NCBI GenBank assembly: GCA_961205875.1
Contig: OY540810.1
Span: forward strand, 3,472,001 to 3,536,000
From: Sialis fuliginosa
Lineage: Eukaryota; Arthropoda; Insecta; Megaloptera; Sialidae
Length of the DNA: 64,000 bases
Direction: 5' to 3'
Shown piece by piece: positions 13,467 to 23,595 of this stretch. The notes beneath the pieces were generated by a model. It was not told where the DNA came from. It made no database searches and saw nothing but the letters and a program-made list of their open reading frames with translations. Numbering within the stretch: the first letter of the stretch is position 1; every line of letters starts with the position of its first letter. Position numbers and translations under genes: made by a program.

Positions 13467-13496
13467 ATATAGGGTGGGGGAATCCCCACCCTATAT
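13467..13496. repeat. Perfect G/C-rich hairpin upstream of the zinc-ribbon gene
   Basis: Arms ATATAGGGTGGGG (13467-13479) and CCCCACCCTATAT (13484-13496) are perfect inverted repeats with a GAAT loop. It lies 126 bp before the start codon of the next gene, in otherwise AT-rich DNA. It may fall in the promoter or 5' UTR, or be the remains of a very short inverted-repeat element. Confidence 0.7.
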
Positions 13497-13621
13497 GCTG
13501 TAACTTTAGTAAAATTTTAATGTTGGATAAACTGGTACTGTCATTCATCTTCAATTCAAATATTGTTACAAACAGAAAATCATTTGTTGTGTTTTGATCA
13601 TAAGTGCTGAATACGCAGATA

Positions 13622-13980
13622 ATGTTGAAAATGGAATCTTTAAACATGTTTACTGAAAAAAAACGCAGAAGATCTAGTTCTTCAAGTAATTCTTCATTAC
13701 ATAGTGATAATTGCGTATGCCTGAGACCACAAACAATGGTTTTATGCAATGGATGTGGATGGTTTGTTAAAGGAAGAATATCACAGATATGTGGAGACCA
13801 TCCATATGTAAGTATTTGATTGGACCCTTTAAATTTTTTAAAACAATATAAATTATAATTTGTTATTTATTATCAATGTTTATTTTACAGATCAAGTACA
13901 TGTACGACATAGAAAATTGTCCAATTTGTTTCGTTCCAAGTGCATTTATGACTCAATGCCCCGAATCACCTCAAAAATAA
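13622..13980 (+). CDS. Small cysteine-rich zinc-ribbon-like protein
   Basis: Two exons, 13622-13807 and 13891-13980, joined GT-AG in frame, give 91 residues. The start is the first in-frame ATG (MLKMESLNMF). The second methionine codon at 13631 is an alternative. The N-terminus has a basic run (KKRRR) and a serine tract. The rest carries paired cysteines: Cys31/Cys33, Cys42/Cys45, Cys57 and Cys72/Cys75, with His60 nearby, suggesting one or two zinc sites. It resembles small uncharacterised insect proteins (Drosophila CG13380 type, from memory). No enzymatic function can be read from it. An upstream untranslated exon is possible. Confidence 0.75.
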
Positions 13981-15020
13981 GTATTATTTGATATATTACT
14001 TCACATATTTTTGTTTGTTTTTGTATTTATGTTAAAATAGTTATAATTTTGTAATATTTGCGAATGAATGAATTCAGTAATCATAAGAACAGAGAAATAT
14101 TTGTATCTTATTTTCATTAATATTTTGGTTTATTAAACCTGTTTTCTAGACTGCATTGTTATTTTCAATTCAGTTTACAAAATCAGTGTTTATAACAGTA
14201 TGAAATATTGCAAATAATACATATTTGCATTGAAAATAGTATTACAATCATTTCTTTGTACTTATAAACATTTTGATTTAGTTATACATTATATCAATAA
14301 TTATCTAAAATTAGGTAGAACTTTTATATTTGTATAATTATTATGTTAACTTTGTGATTAATTACGTAATTTTAGGGTAAATTTGGAGTAAAATTCAGAA
14401 TATTTGTTATTTAAATTAAAATAGATTACTTGTTCTGTTTTGTTTTATGACTTTTTGATTTATGTGTATTTTACTCCAAAAATACAGTGAACACAAAACT
14501 GTTTTGTTATAATAAACAATTTGTGTGTCATTAAAATGTACCTTACTTCAATTAAATCGGTTATATTTATGTTAGATTAACAGTTTGGATAGTTTGAATT
14601 ATTTGGATATTTTGTACCTACTATATATATACTTATATAAGTATAAATGAAATATTTTGAATTTTTTTAAAACACTGACTTTCTGATATGTATAAAAATA
14701 TAGTTTTTTAGTTATGTTCAATTAAACTGTAATGTGATTGATTATAATATAATTTATATTATCGATATAGAGGTTTGCGTTTTATTTTTTATAATTTATT
14801 GGCAGGCAGTTAGTTAGGGAATGTTCATAACACACATAATACTTTTTCTAGAATTTTGTTTGTAACACTGTAGACAATAGCCTTCCTCCCCCTTGCTGCT
14901 TAATTTTACATAATGTAGTGCCATATATTACAATGTTTTTCACACTATTTCAGCATGAAGTAAACGTTATAATAAATATGAGTTAATTGTTGAACAATTT
15001 TGTTTTTATTTATATGAAAG

Positions 15021-15056
15021 GTTATAATTAAATGTTATGTAACATTTAATTATAAC
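15021..15056. repeat. Perfect 17-bp palindrome
   Basis: GTTATAATTAAATGTTA at 15021-15037 is exactly repeated in reverse complement at 15040-15056, with a 2-base loop. It is AT-rich and would form a cruciform or hairpin. No gene boundary explains it. Confidence 0.75.
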
Positions 15057-15159
15057 TCTCTCTGTTCCCCATGTAGACAATATAGCAGTACCTCCCCCGC
15101 TTTTTTGGTTCATGTACTATTTTTTTGATAAATGTTTAGAAGTGGGGCTCCGTCATTAA

Positions 15160-15197
15160 GTTTGTTACTTAACCCATTGAGTAACAAACTCAATGGG
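15160..15197. repeat. Two overlapping, mutually exclusive hairpins
   Basis: GTTTGTTACT (15160-15169) pairs with AGTAACAAAC (15180-15189). CCCATTGAGT (15173-15182) pairs with ACTCAATGGG (15188-15197). The two stems share bases, so only one can form at a time. This pattern is typical of a local template-switch duplication. Confidence 0.7.
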
Positions 15198-15966
15198 CTT
15201 CACCTTAAAATGACCTCAATTTTTTTTAATCATCTATCAAGTTAAGGAAGACAGTTTTTATGGAAAAAAATTGTAATTAATTGGCTAAACTTTATTTTGC
15301 TATGTAATACATTTTGTTGTGGTGTAGAGTGTAAAGTGTAGACAATAACCTATATCAATCCCAGCTTTGCCCTAGAAGATTGCCCTAACTGTGGACAGTT
15401 AATTAATATAAAATAATAAGTTAAACAAATAATAATTCCAATTAAATAATTTGGGATAGTATACATTTCACCACTGTTGTGTATTTCCTTTTAATTTTGC
15501 TATTTTTATCATTTTCGAAGTAACAAAAATGAATACAAAAAATATTGGGTCTGTTTTGTGGTCAAGCCTCCCCTTCTGAACAATTACTTTTTTTTAATTC
15601 ACAAATCTACTTTTATAAAATACACAAATAGTTTCTAGAAATTTTCGGAAATTCCATTTAAAAAAAACATTTGATTCGCACGTGTGCCACACGTGTGCTA
15701 AATATGCCGTGTACCTCTGCCACAGCCCATTGTGGTATATTGACATGTTAGGTTTTTTTGGAGGTAGATCTGTTTGCAATTACAATTTATTACAGTACCT
15801 AAGTGTACAAAAATATATATACAATAGTCTCAGAAATTTTTGTTGGGGAATACCGTTTTTTTAAATTATAGTATTTTTAATCATTGAGTAAGTTTAATAT
15901 ATGATGCGATGTATAGAAAGTAGATAAAGTGAAGTACCTTATACAGATAATAATATATAGTACATA

Positions 15967-17009
15967 TATTCTTCGACTAACGACTGTGATAGGTTCCTAG
16001 ACATCGGACGTAAGTCGAGTTTCGTAAAAAAAAATGCTGAAAGAACAAATTCGTTTAAAATTCAGGTAATTATTTTGTACAAAAACGCTCGGACACGTCG
16101 ATTAGTATTTTTAATTGCGGATTTTTTGAGATAAGAAAATTGTATACAGAGTGTCTGAAGAAGAACATAATACAGTCATCATTGTTTTTCTTTAATGGAA
16201 CAAATGCCATTTTTGAATTGTACGGTGTATTCTGAACACTTTTTGTACAACATACCATATCTCTAAAATCAGCGGTTTTCGGAATATGACGTTTGAAAAT
16301 TGATATTTTGAAATACACACAAGTCAAATAAAATGTTTAAATTGAACAACCGCGCGGCTTCGCTCGCGTGGACTACGGAATTATTGTTTACGATTTTTTT
16401 TAAATAACATTTTTAATTTTCTTTGTAACATAAAAACAGCCATTGTGGCTTAAATATAAAAGTTAGGCATATAGTTTCGCGGACTTTATTTTAGATCTTT
16501 TGATTCTACACAATTCTTAACTACATTATTTTGTTCAATATTGAACGCTTTAGGCAGTGTACTACAAAAGAGCGCGCTGGCGGCAAACTTTTTTACGACT
16601 TGATTTACTATTATCGTTACTGCTTATTCTTTATATTACCTAACGTAACAATATATAGCCTATAACATATACATAACATAAATATACGATAAAACAATCA
16701 GATGCGTTTTATGAAAAATTTCGAACTAAGATTTTTTAGTAAAATTTGTATAAAAATTAAATGGTTAACCAATTCCAGGCAATTTATCTTAACATTATCG
16801 GTTTTTATTTAAATTGTTGAATAATTAACTACCTTTGGTGAATTTAGCACGAGGAAGCACTGCATTTACTTGGTAGATGTTTTTAATCTCATATACTGTA
16901 CAAGCTATCGAACTTTCACGCACTATTGCCCCACCCTGTATATAAAAGCGCATATATAAAAGAGACAAACACAAGGTTGTAAGTGGGAACCGTCGTAAAT
17001 CGAGGAATA
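15967..17009. mobile_element. TIR element K (about 1.04 kb)
   Basis: The left end TATTCTTCGACTAACGAC and the right end GTCGTAAATCGAGGAATA are imperfect inverted repeats, extended inside by GGTTCC/GGAACC. No transposase was found. The element contains a GC-rich block near 16350 (CCGCGCGGCTTCGCTCGCG) like Helitron tails, and an inverted copy of repeat family C at 16694-16873. It is therefore a nested or composite structure. Confidence 0.5.
16694..16873 (-). mobile_element. Repeat family C, inverted fragment (copy C1)
   Basis: It is the reverse complement of the left part of the family C elements at 35680 and 48221. It includes the diagnostic GAGGAAGCACTGCATTTACT end and the AACCATTTAATTTT-type block. 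It lies inside element K. Confidence 0.6.
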
Positions 17010-17133
17010 CTTGTATGTGTTGATATATATGTGACAGAGTAAATAAAGTAAAGTCCTTAAACAGAACAGATAATAATATATAACATACATATTATGTGTT
17101 GGTCAGGTTGGTCTTAATATTCATATAGTTAAG

Positions 17134-17360
17134 GTACTGGCACTAATCTTGGATGTGACCCCAGTAATGGCTATTTTTTAATTAAATGTACTGAATTAGA
17201 AATATTTGTTGATATTTAATTTAAAAAACAAACTATATTTGCGAACTTTGGTAATTAAATTGATTAAATAAAGAGTTACTTGTTTTATTAGAAACATGAA
17301 TTCAAGATAATTACAAAAAAGCCCGTCAATCACAAAAACAGTCAACTTTGATACCTTATT
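17134..17360 (-). mobile_element. Repeat family E, inverted partial copy (E2)
   Basis: It starts with GTACTGG and continues through a GACCCCAGTAATGGC block, as in the inverted right end of the 37213-37722 element. It ends with a short match to that element's left part (AAAGCCCGTCAATCACAAAA). The internal part is deleted. Confidence 0.55.
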
Positions 17361-18292
17361 GTATAACTATAGTACATGGAAGGGTGGAGGAAACGCTCTG
17401 ATAACGACATTTAAATGCAAATATATCGTGACTGAAAGGGTTAAAATTAAAAGATCATTTAACATTTTTTGTTATATTTTAGGGGACCTATCTAATGACC
17501 CCCACTCAATGGGGTAAGTGAAAAAAAATGTAAGTTCACTTTTCAGTCTGGAAAGGGGGTCCAAAAAAATGTTTTTTTCAAAAATTGTATCATTTCTGTT
17601 TTTGTGTTATCAGTCTTGGTATACTACATTTCATCTTAATCGGCTTAAAATTTTTGAAGACGGACATGGCGAAACTATAAGGTTTCCTAGTTTTCTACGG
17701 AAACCTAAAAATGTAGGTAGGTAAGGTATTCAACAGTTGGATTTTAAAAAGACCGCCGTGCTGTTATTAAACTCACCATAGATTATAACCTTTTGACACC
17801 TTAGTTTGTTATATTCTGTGGTTTACTGTCAACCACGGGGGTGTCACTCTAGTGGTAAAATTGGAAACACAGTTTGACATTAACGGGTGTAGGGATCTCA
17901 GGGGCATGGGCGGTAAGGGGATGCCGGGTGTGGGGATCTCAGACGTTTGAGAGGTAAGAGGAAGTGTCTTGCACAACAGTACAACGTTGATAAAATTTTG
18001 CAACGATGTAAAAAGTTTAGACATGAAGGAAGATGCGAAGTATTCTAAAATGGCGTATAGAACTTCGGGAATTGTATCGTTTGCAAAACGTTGACGTTAT
18101 TTTTTAATATTAATGTAAGTATTTAATTATTATTAGTTTTTCTATTACATATGACTGATTTGCTTCTTTATTTTAATTTATGTGTTGAGATACAACTTTG
18201 AATTGAACTTCTTTTTATTAAAAACAAGTATAAATATTTTTATGCTAATAATTAAACTTATAATTTAATGAAATTTATTCTTCACTTTACAG

Positions 18293-18348
18293 ACACTACA
18301 TACATCATATTTCCTGATCTTGAAGATAAAGAAACATTAAGAATATTG
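18293..18348 (+). CDS. Orphan exon-like segment
   Basis: A 56-bp segment has a good acceptor (TTCACTTTACAG) and a donor (GTATGT). It is open in one frame only, reading TYIIFPDLEDKETLRIL after a split first codon. The peptide looks like real protein, with mixed hydrophobic and charged residues in otherwise poly-A/T DNA. No partner exons were found on either side, and the product is not recognised. It may be a lone exon of an unrecognised small gene, an alternative exon, or chance. Confidence 0.3.
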
Positions 18349-19335
18349 GTATGTACTCAAGTTTGATGTGTTTTTATAATTAAGGCTCAAGTCCGACTAG
18401 CCACTTCCAGCAACTAAAATATGGCTCAATGTTACCAAGTAACAGCCACTGCCAGTGACAGTATGCCTTCAAAACTCGACTTCAGTTTGTATTCAACTTC
18501 GAGGCATTTTTTAGTGACTTGAAGTGTCTGAGTTGAGCCTAACTTACGAGAACTAGCACCTTTGAAATATCAGGAAAACTAACATGTTTAACATATTTTA
18601 AAGAAAATTAACATGTTTAAAATATGCAGTGAGTTATCAAAAATGTTAGGTAACGTGGTGAGAAATAAAATGTGCTAATTTTTATGGCAAAATATCATAC
18701 ATGCTAGTTTTCGTAAGGAATAAAACGTGCTAGTCTTAATAACGCAATTGATATAATGTAATATTGTACTTGAAATATATAAATTTTATGAATTAAGTGT
18801 AAAAAAATGTAAATCAAGTAATTTGTCATAGTTAATAAACATTAATTAAAACAATTTTGTATTTTTATTTCATTAATCTTAACGTAAGAATATTTTATTT
18901 ATTCCTTAATAATCCGTGATGTTTTATTGTGTCTGACATAATTTGTGCATTTAATTTTTTGTACAATAAAAAATATTGTTTGACATAATAAAACATCATG
19001 GGTTGTATAGGTTAGATTTAATTCCAATAAACAGAAAACATATGTGGATTTCAAATATTCGTATACTGGTACATGATTGGTGCAGAGTATATACATACCC
19101 AACCAATCAGAACCGTCGCACCTCTTAATGTCAAACGATGTTTCCAGTAAAATAACGTTGAGTGTCGCTTCTGTATATTTATTATTCTGTGCTGTCAACG
19201 TGCTGTCAACTGTGCTGTGCGTGCTGTGGGATCTGTCAATTTTTCATTGAATTTATAAAAAATATAACCTTTAATATTTATACAATAATAAATATATATT
19301 TATTATTAATAAATATAATTTATAAATTTAACATA

Positions 19336-19986
19336 ATGCCTAAAGTAGTTTCACGTAGCATAGTGTGCTCAGACACAAAAGATCAAGAAGAATATAGTGA
19401 AGAAAAACCTTTACATACATACTATTGTTTGTGTGGCCAAATGACTTTAATATTAGATTGTGCTATTGAAAAATTACCTTTGAGGAAAAGAGACGGGGCC
19501 CGAGTATTAGATAAAGCAAAACATGCACATAAAGTAACTAGTGATCCAGATGAAACAACTTACATTAAAAGAGCAGAAGGTATTGAACGGCAGTACAGAC
19601 AAAAATGTAAAAAATGTGGTCTGCTATTATATTACAAACACGATCCAAAAAATAATGTTACTTTCATTGTAAAAGGATCAGTTACTAAATCTTTAAGGGA
19701 AGGACCAATGATGGATATTTATAATCAGGTAACTGTTGAACAACCGAAGAAAATAATGGTAACAAAACATACAAAAAATATGGGCAAATTTAGTTCTGTT
19801 ACTGTATCAACAATCGATGAAGAAGAAGATGAAATTGAAGCAAGAGAAGTGGCTGATAGTTATGCTAATAATGCTCGTATTATAGAAAAACAACTAGAAA
19901 GGAAAGGAATGAATAAACGCAAACCTGACTCAGTAATGGCAGAATTAGAAGCAAAGAAACAACGGGGAACTTTGATAGATAAATAA
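19336..19986 (+). CDS. STEEP1: STEEP1 (CXorf56) homologue
   Basis: A single uninterrupted 216-residue frame starts [16 protein letters not shown]1 is a conserved eukaryotic protein. In vertebrates it promotes STING exit from the ER, and the family is also found with splicing factors. Visible features are a cysteine pair at 31/33 (YCLCGQ) and a CxxC at 91/94 ([10 protein letters not shown]), likely binding one zinc, then a basic-acidic C-terminal helix ([12 protein letters not shown] and onward). Length matches the human protein (222). The open frame extends 174 bp upstream of this ATG, but that part is AT-rich, hydrophobic and unlike the family, so the internal ATG was chosen. AATAAA at about 20035 may be its polyadenylation signal. 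It is tail-to-tail with LRRC34. Confidence 0.93.
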   Translation: MPKVVSRSIVCSDTKDQEEYSEEKPLHTYYCLCGQMTLILDCAIEKLPLRKRDGARVLDKAKHAHKVTSDPDETTYIKRAEGIERQYRQKCKKCGLLLYYKHDPKNNVTFIVKGSVTKSLREGPMMDIYNQVTVEQPKKIMVTKHTKNMGKFSSVTVSTIDEEEDEIEAREVADSYANNARIIEKQLERKGMNKRKPDSVMAELEAKKQRGTLIDK

Positions 19987-20252
19987 ATACTAATTTAGTT
20001 AATAGATAAGTTGTGATTGATATAAACAGAGTGAATAAATGTAGTGAATGTCTATTAAAAAATATATTCTTTCTATATTTCATACATGTAATGTTATTTC
20101 AGTTTTATATTTATATATTTTAAGAAAATGACATTTCAAAACTATTTATTATTTTATAAAAAATATGTAGATATATTTTTATAATAAATTGATATATTGC
20201 ATAGTTTTTAACTTTTAAGACAATAATTTCAAGTAAAACAATTTCATTTGTA

Positions 20253-22484
20253 TTAAGATGGTAAAATCGGATAATGTTTAAAATCTACTTTTGGTAAAGG
20301 ATCATCTTCTCGTAGTTTATTGTATTTTATTTTTGTATCCAATACTAGCGTGTGTGGTTCATCGAACTTCAAGTCAACAGGACAACTGTAATCCATTTCA
20401 CAGTAAAATTTGTGTTTGTAGTGGTCACTTGGGTATCTTGCAGCATATAATATTTCATCAACCTTGTAGATTTTTACATCGAGGTATTCTTGAAATAATA
20501 CACCTGATTCTAACATTCGGTTTATGATTACATTTGTTGGATGTGTAAATTTATTTCCCCAAACACACATATATCGAAGAAAATATGGTTTTTTAATTGT
20601 ATTTAATATATCAATCATGCCAGTGTCTGTAATTTTGTTTGAGCTGATATCAAGTAACCGAATTTTTGAAAATGGCAGTGCAAAACTTAGAGACCTGAAA
20701 ATGTATATAATAATTAATTATAAATAATAACAACTTAATTGTGTAAATGTCATATTATATTAATGTGGATAAAAGTAAATGCGAGCTTTTGATACGGAAT
20801 ATTTAAAATTTACCTTGCTCCACTATCTCCAATACTATTACCAGCAATATTCAGAGCTAAAAGATTTGGCCTTGTTTTTAAATATTCTGAAAATATTTCT
20901 ATTCCAAATGTTCCTAAATTGTTATATCCAAGATCGAGAAATTGTAAAGTCTTATTTAATTTTGCATCAAGTAGAAATATTTCAATGTCATGTCCAGTTA
21001 TTTGGTTCTTTTGTATATGTAATTCAACTAAAGTTTTATTATACTAAAAATATAAAATTATTTGCATTAATAAATATGTTACTATAATAAAAATAGTATA
21101 TATGTATTATTAAATACCCGTAATAAGTTTCCTAATGATTCACATAAATGCGCTGTATCATAAGGATAAAAATAACTATTTGGGATTATTCTTGATATAT
21201 CTAAAACTTTGAGCGTAGTATTTGCCACATTGACAAATAAGCCTGATGTTATATGTGCAATACTAGATAATGTTTGATCTGTTTCTGATATATCCAAATA
21301 TAATAAATGGCTATTAACCATTATAAGTTCTGACAATTGTCTGCCTCCCTAATAATATATTAATAAATAAATTAAAATCATTAGGCTGTACTAATTGTAC
21401 ACACAAATCTAGCCGGACTCACCTATACAAAATACAGTTTATATCATAAAATAGACCAGAACAAAGTGAGGATTTTTTTATACGAAAAAACCTAAAGATG
21501 ATAAAAAAAATTGTTAATTTAAAAAAACATTTATTTTTATTTTGTAGTCTTTTCGCGGTTTAAACAATATCCGACCAAGGTACCGACTGGCATCTTGCAC
21601 TTTTATAATTGAACCAACCTCTCCAATAAGATAAAAACAAAAAATTCAATCCGAATAATTTTCCAAACGACTGGGTCACTATATTCTGGTCTAAAAGATG
21701 ACTGGCATAAATAATCATAAACAAAATCCGTGTACGCCCCTGAGTACTTTATCAAATATAAGTATTTGTATTTAAATACTTCATTACATTTTAATGTATT
21801 TATCCATATAAAAACATACACATAACATGATAACTTTAAAAATGTGATTTCTCAGCAGAACGATTTGAAGTTTTCGAAGTGTACCTATTTCCCAAACAGA
21901 TACTAAAATCTGACCAAGTGTTTATCAGAAAATGGACAAAATGTCAGTTATCATGTTATGACTTAAACCTAGTACCATCAATTCATACAATACAAAGTCT
22001 TTACTTCTTCACCAAATTTATTTCCATTTAATCGTAATGTTTTCAATTTAAAATTTTCTCCTAATGAACATATTTTAGCAATTCCGTCTTCTTGAATTTC
22101 ATTTCCCATAAGATTGAGTTCTTGTAGGTTATTTGGTTCACTTAAATAATCATCTACAAAATTATAAATTCCTAAATCTGTAATTCTGTTGTAGCATAAA
22201 TCCAGTTTGACGATATTCTGATGTTCGAGTAACAAAGATGTTAGTTGATCCATATCACTGTCTGTTATTCTCCGTCTAAATTATATATATAAGTGTAAAC
22301 TGCACTTTCTTATATTTAATTTAATTAAACATAAGATTATTAGTCGTTTAAAAAAAAAAATTAGGTACCCAATTCGTTTTTGTAAAACGTTTCCTTGTAA
22401 TAATAAATTTTTAGTCCCATCAGAATTCTTTTCAAAATATAATGAAAAATATATTTGTTTTAAATCATCGTCTTCGTCTTCCAT
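20253..22484 (-). CDS. LRRC34: Leucine-rich repeat-containing protein 34
   Basis: Five exons on the minus strand, 22484-22369, 22275-22005, 21348-21118, 21043-20814 and 20694-20253, join in frame to 429 residues, close to human LRRC34. RNI-type leucine-rich repeats run through most of the protein (for example LDLCYNRITDLGI, LNLMGNEIQEDGI, LRLNGNKFGEE, LDLGYNNLGTFGI, LNIAGNSIGDSGA, LDISSNKITDTGM). The C-terminal block YMCVWGNKFTHPT and the following tail match the distinctive end of LRRC34 (YIYIWGNKF type). In mammals the protein is expressed in germ and pluripotent cells and linked to ribosome biogenesis. Its insect role is unknown. Two donors are weak (GTACCT in intron 1, GTATTT in intron 3). 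It is convergent with STEEP1. Confidence 0.9.
21821..21975. mobile_element. Short MITE in LRRC34 intron 2
   Basis: AACATGATAACTT near the left and its inverted form AGTTATCATGTT near the right bound about 150 bp with a CTTAAACCTAGTACCATC tail. The tail resembles the termini of the element at 33636-33936 (GATGGTCTTAAGTCAT). It is non-coding. Confidence 0.4.
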
Positions 22485-23595
22485 TTTAAAAAAGCTATTT
22501 TGACATAAAAATCACAGGTATTTTGATGAGAAAAAAATAATGAAAAAAAAAAGTTTTAGATGTTTTAATTATCTAAATAAATTATCAGTTTTTAGTACGT
22601 TACTTAATAGAGTTACAGAGTTCTAATATCACAAAGCAAAAATAAATACAATTGTATGACTAACATGTCTAAACTTTTATATTCTAACAATGTTGCTAAA
22701 ATATATATTCTTTTTCATTTTATATATTTATGCTAAAGGCAATGTAATATTTAGTATAGGAAAATAATTATATTTTATATTTAAAATATCAACATATTTA
22801 CTGTTCTGTTAAAATCTTAAATAATATTTAAACACTAACAGATCATAAGCTAGCGTCCATTAATTAAGTAAGGCTTTGGGAGGAGGGTTCGTAAAACCTT
22901 ATGAATCCTAATGTGCAGGAGTGGGGTAGGGGGGTTCAAATTGTTACACACTTTCGTTCTAGTTAATTATTTTAAAATATGTTAAAATCAAAACCATTTT
23001 CATTACATTAAATTAAACTTTTTTTAATAGAAAAATATTATTAACTAATTTTTTAACTTTTGTTGTTGTTTATATTATGCTATATGTGTTCATTAGTCTA
23101 CTTTTCTATCCTTAGGTAAAGAAGGGAGAGGGGGGGGGGGGGGTACAGTAAGAATTTTAAATCATCCTTACATAGTTAATGGACATCTCATATACAAATG
23201 AAAGGCTTTTTGTCATGTTATAACTGAATAAAATATATTTACTTATGACAGAAAATAAAAACAACATTGCTAGTTTAATAATCTATTTATATAATAGAAT
23301 ATAAACTGCATTAGAGAATAAACTTAATACAATTTCCCATAAAAGAAATTATGCAAGTTGATTATTTATAATACGCATGCTATGTATTAATTATCTGTTA
23401 GAATTCTAAAATTAACCATTCACCTTAAATGTAATGCGAATAAAAAAGTATCAAGAATTACAAAACAGAAATGAATTTTAACTGTGTGCCAATTAAAAAT
23501 ATATAAACAAAACTTTAACAATTTCATTAAAACAGAACATAAATTATTTTTACAATCAGAATTCAAATAGAAGTAATTTGTGAAAATATTTTTAA
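22485..23595. other. Intergenic between LRRC34 and PINK1
   Basis: This holds the LRRC34 upstream region and PINK1 3' UTR. The only other structure is the family F element at 22855-23184, which contributes a long G run (about 23132-23145). Confidence 0.6.
22855..23184. mobile_element. TIR element family F, copy 2
   Basis: The ends GTCCATTAATTAAGTAAGG and CCTTACATAGTTAATGGAC are nearly perfect inverted repeats. The interior contains GTGGGGTAGGGGGG and, near the right end, a G run preceded by AAGGGAGA, matching the G-rich part of the 11709-12205 copy. No coding capacity. Confidence 0.7.

Larger units (their letters stand above)
9674..13621. other. Intergenic between MOB1 and the zinc-ribbon gene
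   Basis: It holds the MOB1 3' UTR (the first several hundred bases, with several AATAAA-like signals), the transposon at 11709-12205, a Tc1/mariner-like tip near 12488 (CACTCGTCACAAAATTAAAG), and a strong hairpin at 13467-13496. No coding exon was recognised. Confidence 0.55.
13981..19335. other. Intergenic, repeat-rich
   Basis: After the zinc-ribbon 3' UTR, this stretch holds two palindromic structures near 15.0-15.2 kb, a 1.0 kb TIR element (15967-17009) with a second repeat inside it, a partial family E element (17134-17360), an orphan exon-like segment (18293-18348) and the STEEP1 promoter. No complete gene was recognised. Confidence 0.55.
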
